Part shown: in pieces, positions 39,716 to 46,180 of the stretch
Numbering within the stretch: the first letter of the stretch is position 1
Layout of the letters: every line of letters begins with the position of its first letter
Source: Solwaraspora sp. WMMD406
GTDB taxonomy: Bacteria > Actinomycetota > Actinomycetes > Mycobacteriales > Micromonosporaceae
Direction: 5' to 3'
Length of the DNA: 64,000 nt
Assembly (NCBI RefSeq): GCF_029626025.1
Contig: NZ_JARUBF010000001.1
Location: 4,620,001 to 4,684,000 of the forward strand
Notes under the pieces: generated by a model
Seen by the model: the letters and a program-made list of their open reading frames with translations, nothing else
The model's database searches: none
What the model was told of the DNA's origin: nothing
Translations under genes and position numbers: made by a program

Positions 39716-40392
39716 CACTGGCAGGCGGTCCGCTCGGCGAGTTCCCGCAGCTTGCGGACCGCCTCGGCGGGATCCTCGGCACCGTAGACGGCGGTGCCGG
39801 CGACGAACGCGTCCGCGCCCGCTGCGGCGGCCTGTTCGATGGTCTCGGCGGCGATCCCGCCGTCGACCTCGATCCGCAGCTCCAGGTGGCCGCTGGCGAC
39901 GTGCCGGCGGGCGGCGCGAACCTTGTCCAGCATTTCCGGGATGAACCGCTGGCCGCCGAACCCGGCCTTGATTGTCATGATCAGCAGGGTGTCGAAGCTG
40001 GGCAGCAGGTCGAGATAGGGCTCGACGGGTGTGTCCCGGTCGATCGCCAGACCGGCCTTCGCACCGGCCGACCGCAGTTCCTTGGCCAACGCCACCGGGT
40101 CGTCGCAGGCTTCGGCATGAAAGGTGACGTTGTAGGCCCCGGCGTCGGCGTAGCCGGGCGCCCAGCGTCGTGGGTCGGTGATCATCAGGTGTACGTCGAA
40201 CGGCAGGTCGGTGGCGGGCAGCAGACTCTGCACCACCGGGAGCCCGATGGTCAGGTTGGGCACGAAGTGGTTGTCCATCACGTCGACATGCAGCCAGTCG
40301 GCGGCCCCTTCGACCGCGCGGGCCTCCTCGGCCAGTCGGGCGAAGTCGGCGGCGAGGATGCTGGGCGCGATGATCGGCGCTGCTGCGGTCAC
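39712..40392 (-). CDS. rpe: Ribulose-phosphate 3-epimerase
   Basis: 226-residue TIM-barrel epimerase of the pentose phosphate pathway, supplying ribulose 5-phosphate, which RibB also uses. [39 protein letters not shown], and [30 protein letters not shown] are clear. Its placement just before the riboflavin operon is metabolically sensible. Confidence 0.95.
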   Translation of the reverse strand: MTAAAPIIAPSILAADFARLAEEARAVEGAADWLHVDVMDNHFVPNLTIGLPVVQSLLPATDLPFDVHLMITDPRRWAPGYADAGAYNVTFHAEACDDPVALAKELRSAGAKAGLAIDRDTPVEPYLDLLPSFDTLLIMTIKAGFGGQRFIPEMLDKVRAARRHVASGHLELRIEVDGGIAAETIEQAAAAGADAFVAGTAVYGAEDPAEAVRKLRELAERTACQW

Positions 40393-40531
40393 CGCGCCAG
40401 TCTACGAACGTGAGCAAGAGTCCCACACACGCCACCGCAGATCAGCCCATGTCAGGCGGCGGATCCGCCGTACCGCCACTGGTGCGGGTGAGCCGTCCGC
40501 CCGGCGCGGCGCGGGCGGTGTCCGTCGACAC

Positions 40532-40548
40532 GTCTGAGTCAGTCAGAC
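40532..40548. promoter_or_regulatory. Inverted repeat GTCTGA-N5-TCAGAC
   Basis: Perfect 6-bp arms in the 257-bp gap upstream of the septum-formation pair, with CAGTCAGAC repeated near 40624. Possible operator; no regulator is known. Confidence 0.3.
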
Positions 40549-40649
40549 AAGCGAGACCCGGCAGCCGGCGCGGTCCTCCGGATGTCGTAGCCTCGGCCGC
40601 CTGAACCACGACGGACAGGCGACAGTCAGACGACGGGAAGGCACGCATC

Positions 40650-41636
40650 ATGGCGCGACGGCGCGACTCCGGTCGGTGGGGTGACTCCGGTCGGTGGGGT
40701 GACTCCCGTCAACGAGGCACCCGCCGGCAGGCCCGGGTCGGACTGGCCGCTGCGCTGCTGATGGTCGTGACACTCACGGCAGCGACCGGCTGCGCACTGC
40801 CGATGTCCGCTGACGGTAACCTCGCCAACGGCTGGCCGGCGTTCGACGAGCCGGTCCACCTCATGCCGGAGGCCGATGTCTGTCACCATCAGGTGACGGT
40901 CGTCGGCACCCGGCAGAACTACCGGCCGAGCAGCTGCGCCGGGTACCACGACCTGGAGACCGCGTACGTCGGCACGTTCGGCGACGATCCGAGCGTGACC
41001 GTTGACGAGAACGGCCCGGCGAACGGTCTGGTGCCGGCCAGGCGGGTCGCCCGCGCCGCGTGCGACGAGCGGGTCAACGAGTTCCTCGGCGGACCGTGGC
41101 GGACCGGCCGGTTCCGGCTGACGATCGTGACGCCGTCGGCGACTGCCTGGGATGGTGGTGCGCGCTGGTTCCGCTGCGACGTCGGCGTCACCGACACCCC
41201 CGACGGCTCGATCGTCGACTGGTACGGCTCGGCCAAGGGAGTGCTGGCCGTCCCCGGTCACGTGCTGCGCCTGGCCTGCTTCGGTTCCCCGGCGGTCGAC
41301 GACGGCGAGGTCCTGACGGAGCCGATGTACTGCGACGCCCCGCACCAGGCAGAGTTCGTCGGCACCTACGTGGAGGACGAGCTGACGTACGACGACCTGG
41401 AGTCGAACGCCGACCAGGCGCACGCCCGGTGCCGCGCGGTGGTCGCCCGGTACGCGAAGGTGCCGAACGACGGCAACCTGGAGTACCGGGTCGGCACGAT
41501 CTACAGCAATCCCGACCAGCTGAGCTGGGCGGAAGGCGAGTCGACGGTTCGCTGCTTCGCCTGGCGCTCCGATCCGCCGCTGATCCGGTCGGTGCGCGGC
41601 GGCGGCACCAGCGCCCTACCGATCCAGTACGAGTAG
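40650..41636 (+). CDS. Septum-formation-type lipoprotein, copy 1
   Basis: 328-residue exported protein. Charged N-terminus with a GRWGDS repeat, hydrophobic core (about 31-48) and a lipobox-like TAATGC, giving a lipid-anchored Cys at about residue 49. The body has two similar cysteine-containing halves (VCHHQVTVVGTRQNYRPSSCAGYHDLETAYVGTF and LACFGSPAVDDGEVLTEPMYCDAPHQAEFVGTY), as in the Septum_form family, whose members were linked to septation in actinobacteria. The downstream gene is a paralogue. The exact role is unknown. Confidence 0.8.
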   Translation: MARRRDSGRWGDSGRWGDSRQRGTRRQARVGLAAALLMVVTLTAATGCALPMSADGNLANGWPAFDEPVHLMPEADVCHHQVTVVGTRQNYRPSSCAGYHDLETAYVGTFGDDPSVTVDENGPANGLVPARRVARAACDERVNEFLGGPWRTGRFRLTIVTPSATAWDGGARWFRCDVGVTDTPDGSIVDWYGSAKGVLAVPGHVLRLACFGSPAVDDGEVLTEPMYCDAPHQAEFVGTYVEDELTYDDLESNADQAHARCRAVVARYAKVPNDGNLEYRVGTIYSNPDQLSWAEGESTVRCFAWRSDPPLIRSVRGGGTSALPIQYE

Positions 41637-41654
41637 TCATCTAGGGAGCAGACG

Positions 41655-42614
41655 ATGATGGCACCAGGGTGGCGGGGCACGCGACGACGGGAACGCTCAT
41701 CGTCACCGCTGACGCGGATGGTCGCGGTGCTGGCCGCCGCGTCCCTGGCCGTGATCGCCGGCTGCGTACCGCCGCCGCAAGGGCTCGACGGCGACCTGAC
41801 CGACGGTTGGGCCGCGTTCGACGCGCCGTCCACCTTCGTGCCGAAGGCCGGCGTCTGTCACCGCGAGGAGGCCGTCTCCGGCAGCGCGAAGTACTACCTG
41901 CCGGTGGACTGCGCCCGGCTGCACCGGGTCGAGACGGTGCACGTCGGTACCTTCACCGGCGCCGACGCACGGCGGCCGACCGCCCCGGTCGGGTTCGACC
42001 CGACGCGCGAAGCGGCCCGTACGGAGTGCGAGACGCACGCCACCAGGTTCCTGGGCGACCTCTGGCAGCACGGAGCGCTGCGGTTGACCGTGGTGATGCC
42101 GCCGCAGGTCGCCTGGGAGGCCGGGGCCCGCTGGTTCCGCTGCGACCTCGCCGAGGTCACGAGTGTGCTGCCGGACAAGGTGGTCCCTCGGACCGGGAGC
42201 CTGCGCGGCGCGCTGGCCGGCGACGCGCCACTGCTGCTGCGCTGTTACGAGCCGCTGTGGGACGACCGCGGGTTCGTGGGGGCGATGGAGCCGGTCGATT
42301 GCGGCCAGCCACACCGCAGCGAGTTCGTCGGGACGTTCGACCAAAGCACGCTTCCTCCCGTCGACCTCGACAATCCTGAATTGGAGGAGGAGCGGTTCCG
42401 TCAACGGTGTCTGCGGCTGGTCGCCGACTACGTGGGCCTACCGGTCGACGACGATCTGCCGGACCGGGTCGACGCGCACTGGTACCGGATCGACGACCGG
42501 TTCAGATATCAGGGTGACCCACGGATCCTGTGCTTCCTCTACCTGTGGACTGACTTTCCCCCGCTGACCCGGTCGGCCAAGGACGGCGGGCCCGCCCTGC
42601 TGCCGGTCCGGTGA
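41655..42614 (+). CDS. Septum-formation-type lipoprotein, copy 2
   Basis: 319-residue paralogue of the preceding gene, 18 bp downstream. Lipobox VIAGC gives the anchored Cys near residue 37. The paired halves VCHREEAVSGSAKYYLPVDCARLHRVETVHVGTF and LRCYEPLWDDRGFVGAMEPVDCGQPHRSEFVGTF match copy 1 position by position. ATG 41655 or 41658, with GGGAG at 41644-41648. A tandem duplication that has diverged, so the two probably have related but separate roles. Confidence 0.8.
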   Translation: MMAPGWRGTRRRERSSSPLTRMVAVLAAASLAVIAGCVPPPQGLDGDLTDGWAAFDAPSTFVPKAGVCHREEAVSGSAKYYLPVDCARLHRVETVHVGTFTGADARRPTAPVGFDPTREAARTECETHATRFLGDLWQHGALRLTVVMPPQVAWEAGARWFRCDLAEVTSVLPDKVVPRTGSLRGALAGDAPLLLRCYEPLWDDRGFVGAMEPVDCGQPHRSEFVGTFDQSTLPPVDLDNPELEEERFRQRCLRLVADYVGLPVDDDLPDRVDAHWYRIDDRFRYQGDPRILCFLYLWTDFPPLTRSAKDGGPALLPVR

Positions 42615-42689
42615 CGGGTGCGGCCGGTGGCTGGCTGGCGACGACTGTCGCCACTGGTGATCCGCACAGCCCCCGGAACCCAATGTTGA

Positions 42690-42724
42690 TTTGTGGTTGA
42701 TCCCGCAACGGGATCAACCACAAA
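42690..42724. terminator. Long perfect hairpin (GATCCCG family)
   Basis: 16-bp perfect stem with a 3-nt loop (CAA), containing GTTGATCCCG and CGGGATCAAC. It ends the septum-formation pair and has no T-run. The core TGATCCCG/CGGGATCA is shared with the hairpin at 49167-49207. Confidence 0.6.
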
Positions 42725-42739
42725 CGCAGTACGGGTGCC

Positions 42740-43245
42740 CGGCCCGGGAGCGTTGACGTCCGCCGGTGGTCACCTCGGCGGCAGGAAGCAGCGGCCGTCG
42801 GTTCAGCGGCGTAGTGCGGATCGCAGCCGTATGCCACCGGCGGCGCCGGGTACCGGCCCGGCGCGTCGAAGCAGAGGAACTCGTTACCGCCGAGTCCCGG
42901 ACGAAATCCACAACCTTCGATCTCACCCCACGGCACGCAGACCTCCAGCATCTCGCCGTTCAACTCCGGAATGAACCGCAGCCCTTCCGAATTGAGCAGG
43001 ATCGCCTTTCGCGGCAGCGCGCGCCTGATCTGCCGGGCGGCGAGGAGATCGGTCACCCCGTCCACGCCGATCACGATTCCGCCGACGAACAGCGCCACCC
43101 CGAGCGCGGCTCCGCCGATCTGCAGTACGGGCGCGGCGGACGCCCCCGTACCGACGCCGGGGTGCCAGCAGGATGCCCGGCTCCGTCGTCGGCGACACTC
43201 GCGGTCCCTCTCCCGCCGGTGTCGGCTCGACGACCTGCTGATCAC
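42740..43245 (-). pseudogene. Remnant of a PH-like (STM3941-type) membrane protein
   Basis: The minus frame holds a hydrophobic segment (LQIGGAALGVALFVGGIVIGV) followed by ARQIRRALPRKAILLNSEGLRFIPELNGEMLEVCVPWGEIEGCGF, the pattern of STM3941/PH-like proteins where a W-x-x-I strand ends the domain. After about 42760 the frame turns into non-coding-like sequence, crosses the hairpin and runs into the 3' end of the lipoprotein gene (to 42502), so the native C-terminus and stop seem lost. The start is unclear. No better gene exists in 42615-43234. Confidence 0.4.
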
Positions 43246-43372
43246 GTTGATCGGCGCGGCCGGTAAAGCAGCGTGGAAGCTGCCGAAGGAGACCGCCGAC
43301 CCGTTCGAACTCGCCGCACCGGAGGTGCGGAAGTTCGTCCGGGCCTGGCGCGACGAACACGGAGAGCGGTGA
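43235..43372 (+). CDS. Possible small protein, start uncertain
   Basis: A 45-residue frame LLITLIGAAGKAAWKLPKETADPFELAAPEVRKFVRAWRDEHGER ends 5 nt before the next small gene, with helical, charged composition like its neighbours. No ATG or GTG lies in frame; CTG 43235 or TTG 43247 would be needed, so it may be a 5'-truncated gene. Confidence 0.3.
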   Translation: MLITLIGAAGKAAWKLPKETADPFELAAPEVRKFVRAWRDEHGER

Positions 43373-43377
43373 GCATC

Positions 43378-43581
43378 ATGGCACTGACCAGGGCACAGGA
43401 GCAGACGATCATCAGACTGCTCCGCAAGGAGAACCGCGACAAGATCCAGAAGATCCTGCGTACCTCAGCCTCGTTCCTCAACTGGCTCGCCGACGTCATC
43501 GGCGCCGCCGACGAGATCTACCGGCGGGTCCGTACGGCGGTCGCCGATTTCCTACAGGACCTCCGCGGTCTGTTCCGCTGA
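43378..43581 (+). CDS. Small helical protein, paralogue A
   Basis: 67-residue protein beginning MALTRAQEQTIIRLLRKENRDK, basic first half and amphipathic second half (FLNWLADVIGAADEIYRRVRTAVADFLQDLRGLF). It aligns along its whole length with the next gene (II-x2-L, K-rich stretch, FL-x-WL, R-x-A, D-F). I do not recognise the family. Such short basic/amphipathic pairs could associate with membranes or with the neighbouring signalling island. Confidence 0.6.
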   Translation: MALTRAQEQTIIRLLRKENRDKIQKILRTSASFLNWLADVIGAADEIYRRVRTAVADFLQDLRGLFR

Positions 43582-43612
43582 CCGACCGCCACGGGCGAGA
43601 GGAACCCATCCC

Positions 43613-43810
43613 ATGTCCAACCTTTCGGCCGCCGAAGAGCGGCAGATCATCGAGATGCTCGGCAAGCTGAAAAAGAAGAAGCGCGTCGAGGTGATGCGCA
43701 ACGTCACGGTCTTCCTCGCCTGGCTGCATGACGAGGCGCCGCGCCTGTGGTCGGCGGTCCGCAGCGCGATCCGCGCGGTCTGGGACTCGATCGTCGACTT
43801 CTTCTACTGA
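43613..43810 (+). CDS. Small helical protein, paralogue B
   Basis: 65-residue protein beginning MSNLSAAEERQIIEMLGKLKKKKR with second half VFLAWLHDEAPRLWSAVRSAIRAVWDSIVDFFY. Paralogue of the gene 31 bp upstream. GAGAGGAA precedes ATG 43613. The C-terminal aromatic amphipathic helix could insert into membranes. Convergent with the Crp/Fnr gene. Confidence 0.6.
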   Translation: MSNLSAAEERQIIEMLGKLKKKKRVEVMRNVTVFLAWLHDEAPRLWSAVRSAIRAVWDSIVDFFY

Positions 43811-43902
43811 CCCGCGCCCTTGATACCGACCCGCTTCTCGGCGTACCCGCGCATCGGCCTCCGGCGGTGGCACCCGCCGCCGTCGGCCGAAGCACAGAAA
43901 CC

Positions 43903-44589
43903 TCATCCGTTGAATTTGGCGACTGAACGCAACGCCTCGCTGTCCCGTACGACGAAGCCCCGGTAGCGGATGGCGACGATGCCGTCCGCGCGGAGTCCGC
44001 TGAGTGCCTTTTGTGCGCTGACCTGTGCGGCCCCGCAGAGGGTGGCCATCTCATCCTGGGTCAACCGGATGTCGACGACGATGCCTTGCGGGCTCCGCCG
44101 TCCATAGGCGGCGGCAAGCTCCCACAGGACGCGGGCCAAGCGCACCCGCACCGTGTAGGCAGTGAAGTCGATGCGGCGCCGGTTGGCCCAGCGAAGACGG
44201 TCCGCGATGATCCCGGCCACGGTCAGCGCGGCGTCGGGGTAGTCGCGGAGGAATGCCATGAACTCGTTGCGGTGCACCACGCGGATGACCGATGGCCGGC
44301 AGGCGGTCACCGTCGCCGTCCTCGGCGTCTCGTTCAGTGCTGATATCTCACCGATGACGTCGCCGGAGACCCGGATCGACAACAAGGCGTGCCGACCGTC
44401 GGTCAACGCAGCCGTTACCTTGACGAGCGCGTCGTCGAGCAAGACCACGTAGGACTCTTCAGCGCCCTCATGGATCATGACCTGCGCTTCCTTCACGGAC
44501 CGTCGGACTCCCGCCGACAGGAGACGTTTGCGCGTCGACGGCTGGAGCCGGGCCAGGAAGGTACCCGGCAACCAGGGAGCGTTGTCCAT
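43903..44589 (-). CDS. Crp/Fnr-family transcriptional regulator
   Basis: 228-residue regulator: cNMP-binding domain (about 12-125) and winged helix (about 150-220, LTQDEMATLCGAAQVSAQKALSGLRADGIVAIRYRGFVV). The phosphate-binding cassette reads GEISALNETPRTATVTA, with the conserved Gly-Glu and the Arg that contacts the cyclic phosphate, so a cyclic nucleotide ligand is possible. GAGGAGG precedes ATG 44589. It lies 69 bp downstream of the Pycsar-type effector on the same strand, next to a nucleotide cyclase, which makes it a candidate sensor or controller of that locus. Confidence 0.88.
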   Translation of the reverse strand: MDNAPWLPGTFLARLQPSTRKRLLSAGVRRSVKEAQVMIHEGAEESYVVLLDDALVKVTAALTDGRHALLSIRVSGDVIGEISALNETPRTATVTACRPSVIRVVHRNEFMAFLRDYPDAALTVAGIIADRLRWANRRRIDFTAYTVRVRLARVLWELAAAYGRRSPQGIVVDIRLTQDEMATLCGAAQVSAQKALSGLRADGIVAIRYRGFVVRDSEALRSVAKFNG

Positions 44590-44658
44590 CTGTACCTCCT
44601 CGTAGTCAAGAAGACATCATTCACGCACAGCTTGCGTTTAGCCACCCTCCGCAGTCAT

Positions 44659-45195
44659 TCAGGACATCGCACCCCCTGCGCCCCTGACCACCAGCAACCC
44701 GACGGCACCGCCCAGCACAACAAGGAACCAGGGCATAGAGTCATTGATCAATACAAACTTGGCCAATGCGATACGGGCTAGGGCTACCACGAAGTCCCAG
44801 GCCTCGTCCCGGTGCTGGTGGACAGCTGCGGGCGAAGGGCACCCGCCGGCCGCGACGAGGTCCGGGAAGCCGAACCGGTTGGTCCCTCCGGCTCCGGTCA
44901 GGCGCGGCCGCAGCGACATCGCGAGCCGCCAGGTGGTGACGGCACAGGCAACGGCCACGCCGGCCGTGAGAAAGATCGAGATAGCCACCACGACCGAGGG
45001 GCCGTCAAACATCGTCGGCAGCACCCGGTCGGCAACGGTCGCCGCGACGCCCCCTTCGGCCGCCAGCATGGCCAGCGCTTTCGCGTCCGCGTGTCTGATT
45101 GACGTTTGCAGCGAGGCCGCAGTGGCCAGACCCACCTGAAAATCACGCCACAGGTCCGGACCAGCGTCACTTATCGCGCTCTCGCTTCGCTCCAT
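44659..45195 (-). CDS. Pycsar-type transmembrane effector-like protein
   Basis: 178-residue membrane protein resembling the PycTM effector domain (DUF5706). An N-terminal helix carries SLQTSIRHADAKALAMLAAEGG (the AD-x-KA-x2-LA-x2-G pattern), followed by TM helices at about 66-90, a LRPRL-x6-NRFGFPDLVAAG segment and a hydrophobic end (WFLVVLGGAVGLLVV). In Pycsar defence, a pyrimidine cyclase made on phage infection produces cCMP or cUMP that triggers such membrane effectors. The gene is divergent from a class III cyclase, 151 bp between starts. ATG 45195 is chosen; TTG 45207 is possible. Family call is by pattern and context. Confidence 0.62.
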   Translation of the reverse strand: MERSESAISDAGPDLWRDFQVGLATAASLQTSIRHADAKALAMLAAEGGVAATVADRVLPTMFDGPSVVVAISIFLTAGVAVACAVTTWRLAMSLRPRLTGAGGTNRFGFPDLVAAGGCPSPAAVHQHRDEAWDFVVALARIALAKFVLINDSMPWFLVVLGGAVGLLVVRGAGGAMS

Positions 45196-45346
45196 GCATC
45201 GAGTCAACGTGGAACCGATGTGAATCGACGCATCGGACTACCACTTGTCGCCCATGCGACTCTCGCCTCGATTACGTACTTTTATGGAATCTCCCTGCCC
45301 GCCGTTCTGTAGAGATAAGCATCGAACGGTTCGTCGCCAGGGAGAG

Positions 45347-46180
45347 ATGGGGAACATGCCTTACATCAATGATCCGGACCGGCGTGTCCTGATCGCTGTG
45401 GACATGGAGTCCTACAGCCGCCGAGACAACGTCCTGCAGCATCGTGCGCAATTGGCCTTTCAGGAGGTCATGACGACAGCGTGCGGCGAGCTGGGCTTCG
45501 ATCGCGCCAACTGGCAGGTCCAACAGGGGGGAGACGGCGAGCTCGCCATCCTCCCCCAGGGCACCAGCGAACGGGCGGTGCTGGCGCGGTTGACACCAGT
45601 CTTTGACCGACTTCTGCGCGAGACCAATCGTGGCCTCAGCAGCGAGGCTCGGATTCGCCTGCGGGTAGCTGTGCACGAAGGGCCGGTCCACTTGAACGGA
45701 GCGAACGGATTCCCGAGCGAGGCGGTCGTGACAGTCTGCCGTCTGGTCGACTCACCCCAGCTCAAGGCCGCGTTACGGCAGTTCCCGCAAGCAGCGGTCG
45801 CCCTCATCGTGTCGGACCGGCTCTACCAGGACATCGTTCGGCAATACCAGGACCTTCGACCGGATCACTTTCAGCGAGTGACCGCGCGCATCGCGGACAA
45901 GGACTTCGAGGCCGCCGCCTGGATCTACGTCCCGGGTGAGAGCCTCGCGCCAGCCTCCGCGCAACCAGAGGCGCTGGACCATGGGCCCGGCCAGCAGAAC
46001 GATGGCCCCGGCGCCGGGGGGATCGACCATCGGCGACCCGGGCCTCGTCCGCGACCGGCGGGCGGTGCGCAGGTGTTCCGGGACAACCAGATAGGGGGTG
46101 TCGGTGCCATCGGTACCGGAAACGCCGTCTCGATATCGGGCCGACCGGAGGATCTCGACTCTTGGGAGTCGCCTCGATGA
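45347..46180 (+). CDS. Class III nucleotide cyclase, Pycsar-like, with C-terminal Gly/Asn motif
   Basis: 277-residue protein with a class III cyclase domain at about 12-200: metal-binding Asp in VLIAVDMESYS, second Asp in QQGGDGELAILP, and RVAVHEGPVH. The D-x3-YS opening and QQGGDG resemble Pycsar pyrimidine cyclases more than adenylate cyclases. After a Pro/Gly linker (205-240) comes NQIGGVGAIGTGNAVSI at 247-263, matched near the start of the next protein. Starts ATG 45347 or 45356 are both possible (GGGAG at 45340). The stop overlaps the next start (ATGA). Product nucleotide (cUMP, cCMP or cAMP) cannot be told. Confidence 0.75.
   Translation: MGNMPYINDPDRRVLIAVDMESYSRRDNVLQHRAQLAFQEVMTTACGELGFDRANWQVQQGGDGELAILPQGTSERAVLARLTPVFDRLLRETNRGLSSEARIRLRVAVHEGPVHLNGANGFPSEAVVTVCRLVDSPQLKAALRQFPQAAVALIVSDRLYQDIVRQYQDLRPDHFQRVTARIADKDFEAAAWIYVPGESLAPASAQPEALDHGPGQQNDGPGAGGIDHRRPGPRPRPAGGAQVFRDNQIGGVGAIGTGNAVSISGRPEDLDSWESPR

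Noticed and set aside
42971-43372. 133-residue plus-strand gene from ATG 42971
   Set aside because: The first 85 residues are antisense shadow (Pro/Ser/Thr/Arg-rich); only the last 45 residues look protein-like.
44659-46180. Ordinary cAMP-Crp regulatory pair (adenylate cyclase plus Crp) as full explanation
   Set aside because: It does not account for the DUF5706-like membrane gene or the shared Gly/Asn motif with the co-translated P-loop protein, though cAMP as product is not excluded.
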